The position numbers and the translations under genes were made by a program. The notes under the pieces are model-generated. The model was not told where the DNA came from, searched no databases, and saw nothing but the letters and a program-made list of their open reading frames with translations. 64,000 nt of DNA from an uncultured Clostridia bacterium. GTDB lineage: Bacteria > Bacillota > Clostridia > UMGS1810. Shown here piece by piece: positions 1-8,423 of this stretch (its first letter is position 1; each line of letters starts with the position of its first letter). The stretch covers positions 62,001 through 126,000 of the forward strand of contig CAKSIN010000001.1 in the NCBI GenBank assembly GCA_934463115.1, in the 5' to 3' direction.

Positions 1-890
1 GAAATACATTCCACATTGATAAGAGAATCTTTTATATTAAGAATTATGGGAATTTTGGGATCATCATAGTTAATAATGATAGATGCCCTTTCCACCATGT
101 CCGTAAACTTCTTTACATCTGCTTTAACCGTAACCGAAGCGGATGAAGGAATGAATTTGTTGTAATCCATAAATTCACCCTCAAGCAAACGTGCAATAAC
201 AGTAAATTTATCGAACGAGAACATAACGCTGTTTTCATGGACGGTTATTTCTACAATGGTAGAATCATCTTTAAGTATTTTAAGAAGTTCATTAAGTGCC
301 CTTCCCGGTACAACAAAAGAAAATTCGGTATCTCCCGTATCGGGTATAATCTGATTTCTGAGAGCGAGTCTGTATCCGTCTATGGATATAACTCTTAAAT
401 TACTTCCCTTTATTTCAAATTTGGAACCGGTGAGGATAGGTCGGCTTTCATTTGTCGATATAGCAAATATAGTATTCTTTATAATACTTTTTAGATCGGA
501 AGAATAAATTTTAAAGGATTCTCCCTGATCCAATTTCTTTATTTCCGGATATCCTTCTGCAGAAAGATAAAGTATATTAAACTTGGTATTCATGCAGCTT
601 ATCTTAAGTTCCGATTTGTCATCTGTTTCTATTTGAACGATACCGTCGGGAAGTTTGCGGATAATATCGGAGAATATTCTGGTATCCACTATAATTTTTC
701 CTGTCTCTTCTATAGTGGCATCAAAAATGCTTTCTACGGATAAATCGAGATCGCTTCCGAGCATTTTTATTTTATCTTCCGCTTCTATTTTGATTCCTTT
801 CAAGATGTCTATGGCACATGCGTTGTTAATAGCTTTTGATACTATTGAAACTGATTCCAATAATTGATTTTTTTCACAAGAAAATTTCAT
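1..890 (-). CDS. dnaN: DNA polymerase III beta sliding clamp, 5' part of gene
   Basis: Read on the minus strand from an ATG at 890, the frame stays open to the window edge for 296 codons; the C-terminal third (usual length about 370) lies outside. The N-terminus begins MKFSCEKNQLLESVSIV, and the stretch FVVPGRALNELLKIL is typical of the clamp's second domain. The protein forms the ring that tethers the replicative polymerase to DNA. A strong Shine-Dalgarno AAAGGAG lies at about 898-904. The leader overlaps the AT-rich part of oriC. Directly downstream of dnaA in the same orientation, the classic dnaA-dnaN order. Confidence 0.96.
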   Translation of the reverse strand, partial: MKFSCEKNQLLESVSIVSKAINNACAIDILKGIKIEAEDKIKMLGSDLDLSVESIFDATIEETGKIIVDTRIFSDIIRKLPDGIVQIETDDKSELKISCMNTKFNILYLSAEGYPEIKKLDQGESFKIYSSDLKSIIKNTIFAISTNESRPILTGSKFEIKGSNLRVISIDGYRLALRNQIIPDTGDTEFSFVVPGRALNELLKILKDDSTIVEITVHENSVMFSFDKFTVIARLLEGEFMDYNKFIPSSASVTVKADVKKFTDMVERASIIINYDDPKIPIILNIKDSLINVECI

Positions 891-1143
891 TGCCAAAACT
901 CCTTTATATAAATAAATAATTATATATTAAATTCAGTAGTAGCAGTAGTCGGGTGGATAGTTTTGAAAAATGTATTTTCACCGCTTGTACACTGCATTTG
1001 CGTATGTTTATGAATATCAATATTTTATCCGAAAAATTCACCGCATTTGTTGATAAAATATTGTTTAAAATTTGTGTGGAAATGTATCCACATTAAAGGT
1101 GGGAAAGTATTATTATTCCCGTTGTTTTCACGTTTTATACTGT
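891..1143. other. oriC: oriC: dnaA-dnaN intergenic unwinding region
   Basis: In the dnaA sense (minus strand) the order is: a DnaA-box-like 9-mer CTATCCACC (960-952, two mismatches to TTATCCACA), a short GC-rich spacer, five consecutive trinucleotides CTA CTG CTA CTA CTG (948-934), then an almost pure AT stretch (933-905). The complementary strand reads 3'-GA(T/C)-5' repeats, the DnaA-trio pattern known from Bacillus subtilis. Further box-like sites: GTATCCACA (1084-1092, one mismatch), TGTTGATAA (1048-1056, one mismatch), TTATCCGAA (1025-1033, two mismatches). A perfect TTATCCACA (1169-1177) lies inside the dnaA 3' end. Order and spacing are seen; function as origin is inferred from the family pattern and location. 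Confidence 0.88.
1018..1063. repeat. 12-bp inverted repeat inside oriC
   Basis: CAATATTTTATC (1018-1029) and GATAAAATATTG (1052-1063) are perfect reverse complements around a 22-nt loop. The arms overlap two DnaA-box-like sites in opposite orientation. It could be a cruciform or an origin-protein site; a dnaA terminator is less likely because no T-tract follows on the dnaA strand. Confidence 0.7.
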
Positions 1144-2469
1144 TTATTTTGTAATGTTATTTATAATGTTATCCACAATGGATTTTGTTGAAGGATCCGT
1201 TTCCATATCCTTTCGGATTTTGTTTATTCCGTGAAGAACGGTAGAATGGTCTTTTCCACCGAAAAAGTCACCTATCTGAACAAGTGATGAATCGGTTATT
1301 TCCTTCATTATATACATAGCAATTTGTCTCGGATAAGATATTCTCTTTGATTTATCCGATGATTTTATTTCATTTTCTTTGAGATTACAATACTTTTCCA
1401 CATTTTGTGCGATTATAGGGAGAGTTATTTCTCTGTTATTTGATGTATTGTAATCTTTAAGCGCTTCTTTTGCAAGTTCAAGGTTTATTTCTTTATTCAT
1501 CAGATTATGATAACTCATAATCATTTTGATTGCACCTTCAAGTTCTCGAATGTTAGATGTAATCTTTTCGGCAATATATGTGTATATTTCATCCGGTACA
1601 TCTATTCCTATCTGGTCTGCCTTTTTGCGGAGAATAGCTATTCTCGTTTCGTAATCCGGAGCATTTATATCAAATATTCCGCCGCATTCGAATCTGTTTC
1701 TTATTCTCGCCTCGAGGGTGAAAAGTTCTTTTGGAGGTCTGTCGCTTGTAATAACAATATGTTTGCCGCTTTGATACAGAGCGTTGAAAGTGTGGAAAAA
1801 TTCTTCCTGTGTACTTTCTCTTCCGCCTATAAACTGGATATCGTCTATGAGCAGAATATCCACCGTTCTGTATTTTTCTCTGAATTCTCTGTTTTTATCG
1901 TCTTTGATTGCATTTATAAGCTCATTTGTAAACTCTTCACTCGTTGTGTACATAATTTTTGCGTCCGGCTTGTTTTTGAGAACATAGTGACATATGGCAT
2001 GCATCAAGTGAGTTTTACCGAGTCCTACCCCACCATGTAAAAACAGCGGATTATTTGTGCATATTTTATTTTCACTTATAGCCTGTGCCATGCTTTTGGC
2101 TGCCGCGTGCGCTATCTGATTAGACTTTCCTATAACAAATGTTTCGAATGTATAGGAAGGGTTAAGACGTACCGTCATTGTGTGGCTGTCCGGCTCCGGG
2201 CGGGATTTGTTAACAAATCCCTCAGACTTTGTTCTTATTTCCAGACTGTAATCTTTTCCTGTAAGATAATGAAGTCCGTTTATAATAAGAGGAGCGTATT
2301 TGGAGTTAATCATCTCTTTATTATATTCATAAGGAACTTCAAGATAAATTGTATCTTCCGACATATCCACAGGAATGATGGTTTCTATCCACGTTGAAAA
2401 GCTCACGGGAAGAATATCCGGTTTTATTATTTCAAGCATGCTTTGCCATAATTTTACAAGACTTTCCAT
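1144..2469 (-). CDS. dnaA: Chromosomal replication initiator DnaA
   Basis: A 441-residue AAA+ initiator of usual length. Domain I (about 1-75) is the helicase-loading and oligomerisation region. Domain III carries Walker A GGVGLGKTH (146-154) and Walker B LLIDDIQF (206-213). Domain IV near the C-terminus has the DnaA-box-binding signature DHSTVLHG. It opens oriC and recruits the helicase. The ATG at 2469 is preceded by AGGAG. Two perfect inverted DnaA boxes upstream (2496-2526) suggest autoregulation. Followed by oriC and dnaN on the same strand. Confidence 0.98.
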   Translation of the reverse strand: MESLVKLWQSMLEIIKPDILPVSFSTWIETIIPVDMSEDTIYLEVPYEYNKEMINSKYAPLIINGLHYLTGKDYSLEIRTKSEGFVNKSRPEPDSHTMTVRLNPSYTFETFVIGKSNQIAHAAAKSMAQAISENKICTNNPLFLHGGVGLGKTHLMHAICHYVLKNKPDAKIMYTTSEEFTNELINAIKDDKNREFREKYRTVDILLIDDIQFIGGRESTQEEFFHTFNALYQSGKHIVITSDRPPKELFTLEARIRNRFECGGIFDINAPDYETRIAILRKKADQIGIDVPDEIYTYIAEKITSNIRELEGAIKMIMSYHNLMNKEINLELAKEALKDYNTSNNREITLPIIAQNVEKYCNLKENEIKSSDKSKRISYPRQIAMYIMKEITDSSLVQIGDFFGGKDHSTVLHGINKIRKDMETDPSTKSIVDNIINNITK

Positions 2470-2495
2470 TTGTATAACTACTCCTATATATTAAT

Positions 2496-2526
2496 TTATC
2501 CACAGTGAATGTTGAAATGTGGATAA
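2496..2526. promoter_or_regulatory. Inverted pair of perfect DnaA boxes upstream of dnaA
   Basis: TTATCCACA at 2496-2504 on the plus strand and the same 9-mer on the minus strand at 2518-2526 face each other across 13 nt, forming an imperfect palindrome just ahead of dnaA. An AT-rich stretch (2527-2600) follows. This fits dnaA autoregulation and/or the second half of a bipartite Firmicutes-type origin. Confidence 0.85.
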
Positions 2527-2600
2527 ATTAATAAAAAATCTATTCACACATATCAATACAATTATAACAGAAAAAAACAATAATTTCAATATATATTTGA

Positions 2601-2641
2601 AAAAAACCCCTTAAAATTTAAAAATTATTTTAAATAAGGGG
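2601..2641 (-). terminator. Rho-independent terminator of feoAB
   Basis: Read on the minus strand, a GC-capped stem (CCCCTTA from 2641 pairing with TAAGGGG ending at 2607, extended by AT pairs with a small bulge) is followed by a run of T. It lies 72 bp past the feoAB stop and insulates dnaA from it. Confidence 0.75.
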
Positions 2642-2668
2642 AGACATTTATTTTAAAATAAATGTCTC
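2641..2668. repeat. Perfect 28-bp palindrome downstream of feoAB
   Basis: GAGACATTTATTTT (2641-2654) is followed immediately by its exact reverse complement (2655-2668) with no spacer. It abuts the feoAB terminator. On the minus strand it would form a second hairpin; as DNA it could be a protein-binding palindrome. Confidence 0.8.
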
Positions 2669-2712
2669 TGATGGCTTATTTTTTATTCAAAATTAAATTT
2701 AGTTGATTTTTA

Positions 2713-5064
2713 TTATGCAAATAAAATGAAAAGAGCTCTTGCCAAAAAAGAAAATATCCATGCCACAACACACTGAGTTATGCACATTAAAACTGCATAG
2801 CGTGTGCCGAGTTCGTTTTTAACCGCCGCTATCGCCGCAACACACGGGGTATACAACAGAGAAAATACCAGGAACACGGCAGCTGTTGTTGTGGAAAACA
2901 ATGTGGTTACCAATGCTTTGTTTCCTCCGAGAAGAACAGTGAGGGTGCTTACCACGCTTTCTTTTGCGGCAAATCCGGTAATAAGAGCCGTCGATACTCG
3001 CCAGTCGCTGAAACCAAGGGTTTTAAATATCGGAGATATAAAACTTCCTATTAATGCAAGCAGGCTGTCCGACGAATCTTTGCAAACATTAAGTTTTGTG
3101 TCGAATGATTGCAGAAACCAGATTATTACCGAAGCAAGAAAAATTATTGTAAATGCTTTTGTTATAAAATCTTTTGCCTTTTCTTTAATTAATTTAAATA
3201 CATTCACAGCGCCTGGCATTCTGTAATTCGGAAGTTCCATTACAAAGGGAACGGGATCACCTTTGAATAATGTATCTTTCAGACAATATGAGAAAATGAC
3301 TGCTGCGATAATTCCGGTTATATACAGAAGTATCATAACCAAAGCCGAATTATTCGGAAAAAAGTATGCCGTAAACAAGCTGTAAATAGGCAGCTTAGCC
3401 GAACAACTCATGAACGGAGTAAGAAAGATAGTCATTTTTCTGTCACGTTCCGACGGTATGGTTCGAGTTGACATAATAGCCGGGACAGAGCATCCGAAAC
3501 CGATGAGCATCGGAACAAAAGACCTTCCGGAAAGACCTATCTTTCGCAAAATTTTATCCATGACAAATGCCACACGTGCCATATAGCCACTGTCTTCCAG
3601 CACAGACAGAAAGAAAAACAAAACGACTATTACGGGTAAAAATGAAAGTACACTTCCTACTCCGGCAAATATTCCGTCTATTATCAGAGAGTGAATAACC
3701 GGATTTATTCCATATACAGTGAGTCCTTTGTCGCAGATGTTTGTTATATATTTTATAATAAGTTCCATTAAATCACCGAGGTATTTTCCAAACACGGAAA
3801 ATGTGAGGTAAAATATGAGCGACATAATGATAAGAAAAGATGGTATTGCGGTGTATTTCCCCGTTAAAAGTTTATCAATTTTAACAGAGCGAACATGCTC
3901 CTTGCTTTCGTGCGGTTTAACAACCGTCAGCGAACAGACGTTTTCTATAAAAGAAAATCTCATATCAGCAAGAGCGGCAGCCGCGGATTTGCCGCTTTCG
4001 TCTTCCATTTCCTTTATAATGTGATTGATTGTTTCAATTTCGTTTTCCGACAGGTGGAGAGATTCCAATATAAGTTTGTCTCCCTCGGCAAGTTTTGTTG
4101 CGGCAAAACGCGTGGGTATTCCGTAGCTTACGGCATGGTCTTCTATAAGATGAGATATGGCATGAATACATCTGTGTATTGCACCTTTATCATCACCATT
4201 TGAAGAACAAAAATCCACACGTCCGGGACTTTCGCGGAATTTTGCAACATGAATGGCATGATTAATAAGCTCCGATATTCCCTCACCTTTTGCGGCAGAA
4301 ATAGGAACCACGGGGACACCGAGCATATCTTCCAATTTATTTATCATCACCGAGCCGCCGTTGTTGCGGACTTCGTCCATCATATTGAGTGCCACAACCA
4401 TTGGAATATCTAATTCCATAAGCTGCATTGTGAGGTACAGATTTCTTTCTATATTTGTGGCATCCAAAATATTAATAATACCTTTTGGTTTTGAATTAAG
4501 CAAAAATTCGCGTGTGACGATTTCTTCGCCGGAATAAGGAGAAAGACTGTAGATACCGGGGAGGTCTGTTATAAGAGTGTTCGGGTGACCTTTGATAACA
4601 CCGTCTTTTTTATCCACGGTTACACCGGGAAAATTGCCGACGTGCTGATTTGAGCCGGTTAATGCATTAAAAAGTGTAGTTTTTCCACAGTTTTGGTTGC
4701 CGGCAAGAGCAAAGGTAATTGTTTCGTTTTCCGACAGTGCATTACCTTTGGCTTTGGGATGATATTTTGTCATTTCACCCCTTTGAGGGTGAGAAATATC
4801 GCGGATAACCTTTGTATTTTTCTTAGTCGGCATAGCCGATGTGGATGTAACGGATATGCACGATGCGTCCGACTTTCTTAATGTGAGCTCATATCCGCGG
4901 AGACGTATTTCCAGCGGATCCCCCATCGGCGCTGTTTTGATGAGAGTGACAACGGTATTTGGGGTGAGCCCCATATCCAACATGTGCTGCATTAGAGCGG
5001 ATGAATCACATTCAATTGAATTTATGTATGCAGATTGTCCTATTTTTAATTGATCTAATTTCAT
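2713..5064 (-). CDS. feoB: Ferrous iron transporter, FeoA-FeoB fusion
   Basis: A 783-residue inner-membrane Fe(II) transporter. Residues 1-75 are an SH3-like FeoA domain, normally a separate small protein, joined by a short linker to FeoB. The GTPase domain starts near 116: G1 GNQNCGKT (122-129), a switch region HVGNFPGVTV, G3 DLPG, G4 NMMDE. The C-terminal half has many hydrophobic segments and the Gate motifs with conserved Cys (FVPMLIGFGCSVPA; FMSCSAKLPIY). The ATG at 5064 follows CGGAG. No FeoC is seen. A consensus promoter (5097-5125) makes it a single-gene unit. Its position beside dnaA is unusual. Confidence 0.95.
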   Translation of the reverse strand: MKLDQLKIGQSAYINSIECDSSALMQHMLDMGLTPNTVVTLIKTAPMGDPLEIRLRGYELTLRKSDASCISVTSTSAMPTKKNTKVIRDISHPQRGEMTKYHPKAKGNALSENETITFALAGNQNCGKTTLFNALTGSNQHVGNFPGVTVDKKDGVIKGHPNTLITDLPGIYSLSPYSGEEIVTREFLLNSKPKGIINILDATNIERNLYLTMQLMELDIPMVVALNMMDEVRNNGGSVMINKLEDMLGVPVVPISAAKGEGISELINHAIHVAKFRESPGRVDFCSSNGDDKGAIHRCIHAISHLIEDHAVSYGIPTRFAATKLAEGDKLILESLHLSENEIETINHIIKEMEDESGKSAAAALADMRFSFIENVCSLTVVKPHESKEHVRSVKIDKLLTGKYTAIPSFLIIMSLIFYLTFSVFGKYLGDLMELIIKYITNICDKGLTVYGINPVIHSLIIDGIFAGVGSVLSFLPVIVVLFFFLSVLEDSGYMARVAFVMDKILRKIGLSGRSFVPMLIGFGCSVPAIMSTRTIPSERDRKMTIFLTPFMSCSAKLPIYSLFTAYFFPNNSALVMILLYITGIIAAVIFSYCLKDTLFKGDPVPFVMELPNYRMPGAVNVFKLIKEKAKDFITKAFTIIFLASVIIWFLQSFDTKLNVCKDSSDSLLALIGSFISPIFKTLGFSDWRVSTALITGFAAKESVVSTLTVLLGGNKALVTTLFSTTTAAVFLVFSLLYTPCVAAIAAVKNELGTRYAVLMCITQCVVAWIFSFLARALFILFA

Positions 5065-5096
5065 TTTTTCTCCGATTTTTTTCTTTTTTACATATT

Positions 5097-5125
5097 ATTA
5101 TACAGTGTTATAAAATATTTGTCAA
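5097..5125 (-). promoter_or_regulatory. Consensus sigma-A promoter of feoAB
   Basis: On the minus strand TTGACA (5125-5120) and TATAAT (5102-5097) are separated by exactly 17 bp. No clear Fur-type palindrome was recognised. Confidence 0.88.
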
Positions 5126-5155
5126 ATTTTAATGCAATAATTTACCTCAATAATA

Positions 5156-5184
5156 TTGACAAACAAAATTAATGATGTTAAAAT
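5156..5184 (+). promoter_or_regulatory. Promoter of the polysaccharide cluster
   Basis: TTGACA (5156-5161), 17 bp, TAAAAT (5179-5184). The first gene starts at 5316, leaving a leader of about 125 nt without an obvious hairpin. Divergent from the feoAB promoter 30 bp away. Confidence 0.8.
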
Positions 5185-5315
5185 TTATGATGTGAATTAA
5201 AAATTTTATAGTATATTGATTTATATCCACAATTATTTAAAATACTTTTTGGGGATATGAATGGATGGGGTAGTTTGATTTTTGAAAGAAAATATATAGG
5301 GGAAATGATAAAAAT

Positions 5316-6185
5316 ATGGTTGTCTTGTTGATTATTCTGAAAATTTTGGCAGTAATATCTATACTGCTTGTTATTATAGCTATTGCAAGTAAGCCGAATT
5401 CAATATACAAGAATCAACCAAAAGAAAAAAACCCTATGGAGGGTAAAAAAACTATATTTGTTGAGGATGAAAAGAAAGAAAAAAATGCAGATGGTGTGAG
5501 AGGATATCTTGAACCTATAAGTTCAAATGATAAAAGAAAAAATATATATGAGTGTGTTATTAAGAGATTCCTCGATATAATTCTTTCATTTGGAGGCTTA
5601 GTAGTTTTATCACCTGTGTTTATATTTCTTTCTGTTTGGATTATTATAGATGATCCCGGTCCAATTTTCTTTACACAAAAGAGGGTTGGAAAAAATAAAA
5701 GATACTTTAAATTACATAAGTTTCGTTCGATGAAACTATCTACACCACATAATGTTCCTACACATATGTTGGAAAATCCGGAGCAGTACATAACTCGAAG
5801 CGGAAAATTTATGCGTTCTCATTCTCTTGATGAACTTCCACAAATCTGGGATATTTTTGTTGGAAATATGAGTATAATTGGTCCGCGCCCTGCACTCTGG
5901 AATCAAGATTTGCTGACTGCGGAAAGGGATAAATACGAAGCAAATGATATAAAACCCGGTTTGACCGGTTGGGCACAAATTAACGGTCGCGATGAACTTG
6001 AGATTCCAATTAAAGCAAAACTGGACGGTGTGTATGCCGAAAAGATGGAACAGGGCGGATGGAAAGCCTTTAAAATGGATGTAAAGTGCTTTTTCGGTTC
6101 TGTTGGAGTATTCGGCGGTGATGATAGTGTTGTTGAAGGTGGAACGGGCGAGATGAAGAAGAAATACGAGGAGGTACATAGGTGA
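5316..6185 (+). CDS. Undecaprenyl-phosphate phosphosugar transferase (initiating sugar transferase)
   Basis: A 289-residue bacterial sugar transferase of the WcaJ/PglC/TuaA family. It moves a sugar-1-phosphate from a nucleotide sugar onto undecaprenyl phosphate, the first step of repeat-unit assembly. An N-terminal membrane helix (2-24) and a charged linker precede the catalytic domain, which starts with the KRFLDIILS reentrant helix (about 83-110). It carries the family motifs GPIFFTQKRVG, LHKFRSM, DELPQ, GNMSIIGPRP and PGLTGWAQINGR. First gene of the cluster; its last codons overlap the next gene. Confidence 0.92.
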   Translation: MVVLLIILKILAVISILLVIIAIASKPNSIYKNQPKEKNPMEGKKTIFVEDEKKEKNADGVRGYLEPISSNDKRKNIYECVIKRFLDIILSFGGLVVLSPVFIFLSVWIIIDDPGPIFFTQKRVGKNKRYFKLHKFRSMKLSTPHNVPTHMLENPEQYITRSGKFMRSHSLDELPQIWDIFVGNMSIIGPRPALWNQDLLTAERDKYEANDIKPGLTGWAQINGRDELEIPIKAKLDGVYAEKMEQGGWKAFKMDVKCFFGSVGVFGGDDSVVEGGTGEMKKKYEEVHR

Positions 6186-7105
6186 GCAAAATACTTGTTC
6201 TGACGGGGGCAACCGGAAAAAAATCCGGAGGTGTTCTTATAGAAAATATAGGAAAAAATTTAGATAAAGTACAAGATATGTTTCCTGATGGTATTCGTGC
6301 AATTGTAAGAAAAACATCCGACACAACAGATTTAGATCGCTTGATTCCTAACGTGCAGAAATTTATTGGGGGGATGACAGATTCATATCTGCTGAAAGAT
6401 GCATTCAAGGATGCAGATACTGTTGTTCATGTGGCGGGAATTCATTTTTCATGTGAGATTGTAGAAGCAGCAGTGTCCTGTAATGTGCGCAGACTGATTC
6501 TTGTACATACAACAGGTATCTATTCTAAGTACAAAGCGGCAGGAGAAGAATACAGAGAAATTGATAGCTTTGTTTATAAAACCTGTAAGGAACACAACAT
6601 CGTTCTGACAATTCTCCGACCGACAATGATTTACGGAAATATAATGGACAACAATGTTGTGACATTTATCAAAATGGTTGACAGGTTACCACTGATGCCG
6701 GTAGTAAATGAAGCAAAATATGAACTTCAACCTGTTCATTATAAAGATCTTGGTGATGCTTATTATGCAGTATTAATGAATGAAGAAGCAACTGCCAATA
6801 AGGATTTTAATCTTTCTGGCGGAGAACCTATACTGCTTCGAGATATGCTTTTGGAAATAGGTAAGAATTTCGGCAAGAAAGTAAAGTTTATAAATTGTCC
6901 ATTTGGTATTGCTTATTTAGGAGCATGGTTTGTATACGTGCTCACATTGAGGAAAAAAGATTACCGTGAAAAGGTACAGCGGCTCTGCGAGCCGAGAACC
7001 TTTTCGCATGAAGATGCAACAACGGCTTTTGGATATAGTCCAAGAACTTTTAATTCTGGTATCACAGACGAGGTGAAACAGTATAAAGAAAAAATTCGTG
7101 GATGA
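6182..7105 (+). CDS. NAD-dependent epimerase/dehydratase (extended SDR)
   Basis: A 307-residue Rossmann protein starting MSKILVLTGATGKKSGG, with a modified Gly-rich NAD loop near residue 9. The usual catalytic YxxxK of extended SDRs is not clear; the C-terminal half resembles NmrA/atypical SDRs. It probably modifies a nucleotide sugar or lipid-linked sugar, but the substrate cannot be read from sequence. It begins at GTG 6182 inside a GTGA overlap with the sugar transferase, after a GGAGG-type site, indicating translational coupling. Confidence 0.75.
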   Translation: MSKILVLTGATGKKSGGVLIENIGKNLDKVQDMFPDGIRAIVRKTSDTTDLDRLIPNVQKFIGGMTDSYLLKDAFKDADTVVHVAGIHFSCEIVEAAVSCNVRRLILVHTTGIYSKYKAAGEEYREIDSFVYKTCKEHNIVLTILRPTMIYGNIMDNNVVTFIKMVDRLPLMPVVNEAKYELQPVHYKDLGDAYYAVLMNEEATANKDFNLSGGEPILLRDMLLEIGKNFGKKVKFINCPFGIAYLGAWFVYVLTLRKKDYREKVQRLCEPRTFSHEDATTAFGYSPRTFNSGITDEVKQYKEKIRG

Positions 7106-7220
7106 AAAAAAGATTATGTTTACTGTCTAAAATGATCTTTAATATAGTCAATTGTAACGTATTGTTATTGAAATAAATGATGAAAAACAATATTTGAATA
7201 TAAATATGAGAGGTTCAATA

Positions 7221-8423
7221 ATGAAGATATGTTTTATATACGAAAATGGTTTTGCAAGTAATAATGGTTCAAATCATTTATTATGTGCAACTATTGAAAA
7301 AATGCTTCAACGTGGACATTCAGTTGATTTGATAGAAGCAGTATCTGTTCAGGAAAATTCTGATTTTCCACCTCAACTGGATAAGCCAAATTTTAAATGT
7401 CATACTGTATGTCTTAAACCAACGCAGAAAACAAATTTTATTGGTAGATATTTGTATGGCTTAAGTTTTGTTGAAAATACTATTAGAATAGTAAAAAAAA
7501 TGGAAGTGGATCTTTTTTTTGTGCAGTCTGCGCCAACGGTTTCGTTTACAATAAAAAAATTGAAAAAGTTTGGAAAACCAATCATATATAATATACACGA
7601 TGTTTTCCCTGGTTCTGCCTATGAGTTAGGTATTGTAAAAAATAGGTTATTTTATAATATTCTAAAAATGATACAGCGTGTTGGATTTAAATTAGCTGAC
7701 AAAATAGTTGTAGTTTCCGATGACATGCGTGACGTTCTTATAAAAGAAAAGATCAATCATAATAAAATATTTATTGTTAACACATGGTATGATTCGGACA
7801 GTATAAGATATGTATCGCCGAAAGAAAATACTTTTGTTAAGGAATATGATATAGATATGTCAAAATTGATTATACAATACGCCGGTAATGTTGGTCAAGT
7901 TTTTGGCTTAGATGAATTTGCTGAGTTGGTAAATTCGTTGAGTGATAATAAATCTATAGAATTTCATATTGTTGGACAGGGTGTAAAACTTGATGAATTG
8001 AAAAAGAAAACAAAAGGATCAAATATAAGGTATTTTGGTTGGCAACCGCAGGAGCGTATGAGTGAAGTTTATAGCTATTGTGATATGGAAATAATTCCTT
8101 TGCATCACGGTGTTATCGGTAATAATGTGCCAAGTAAAATGGCACTTGCTATGGCAGTGGGAAAACCGATCATCAATATTGTTGAAAAGTCGAGATATTA
8201 TAGTCTTTTTAAAGATAATCATATTGGATATTCGTTTTCTCAAAATGAAATTCAGGATGCGGTAGCGGTGATCCGATCTATTGCGGAAGATAAGAAATGT
8301 ATAGCTACCTTTTATGATGATGTAATAAGTTTTACAAATCAATTCTACTCAAAAGAAAAAAATAATACTCGATTACTAGAAATGATTGAGCAGTTTCAGA
8401 AAGGGTGGGTTTATAAATCATGA
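7221..8423 (+). CDS. Glycosyltransferase family 4 (WbuB-like)
   Basis: A GT-B fold transferase of about 400 residues. The N-terminal acceptor domain begins MKICFIYENGFASNNGSN; the C-terminal donor domain has IIQYAGNVGQVFGLDEF and the late GNNVPSKMALAMAVGKPII segment typical of WbuB-like amino-deoxysugar transferases. The start is placed at ATG 7221, seven bases after GAGAGG, in preference to upstream TTG 7194 or ATG 7206. The stop overlaps the next gene by ATGA. Association with the CapE-like gene that follows suggests a 6-deoxy-HexNAc donor, as inference. Confidence 0.85.
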   Translation: MKICFIYENGFASNNGSNHLLCATIEKMLQRGHSVDLIEAVSVQENSDFPPQLDKPNFKCHTVCLKPTQKTNFIGRYLYGLSFVENTIRIVKKMEVDLFFVQSAPTVSFTIKKLKKFGKPIIYNIHDVFPGSAYELGIVKNRLFYNILKMIQRVGFKLADKIVVVSDDMRDVLIKEKINHNKIFIVNTWYDSDSIRYVSPKENTFVKEYDIDMSKLIIQYAGNVGQVFGLDEFAELVNSLSDNKSIEFHIVGQGVKLDELKKKTKGSNIRYFGWQPQERMSEVYSYCDMEIIPLHHGVIGNNVPSKMALAMAVGKPIINIVEKSRYYSLFKDNHIGYSFSQNEIQDAVAVIRSIAEDKKCIATFYDDVISFTNQFYSKEKNNTRLLEMIEQFQKGWVYKS

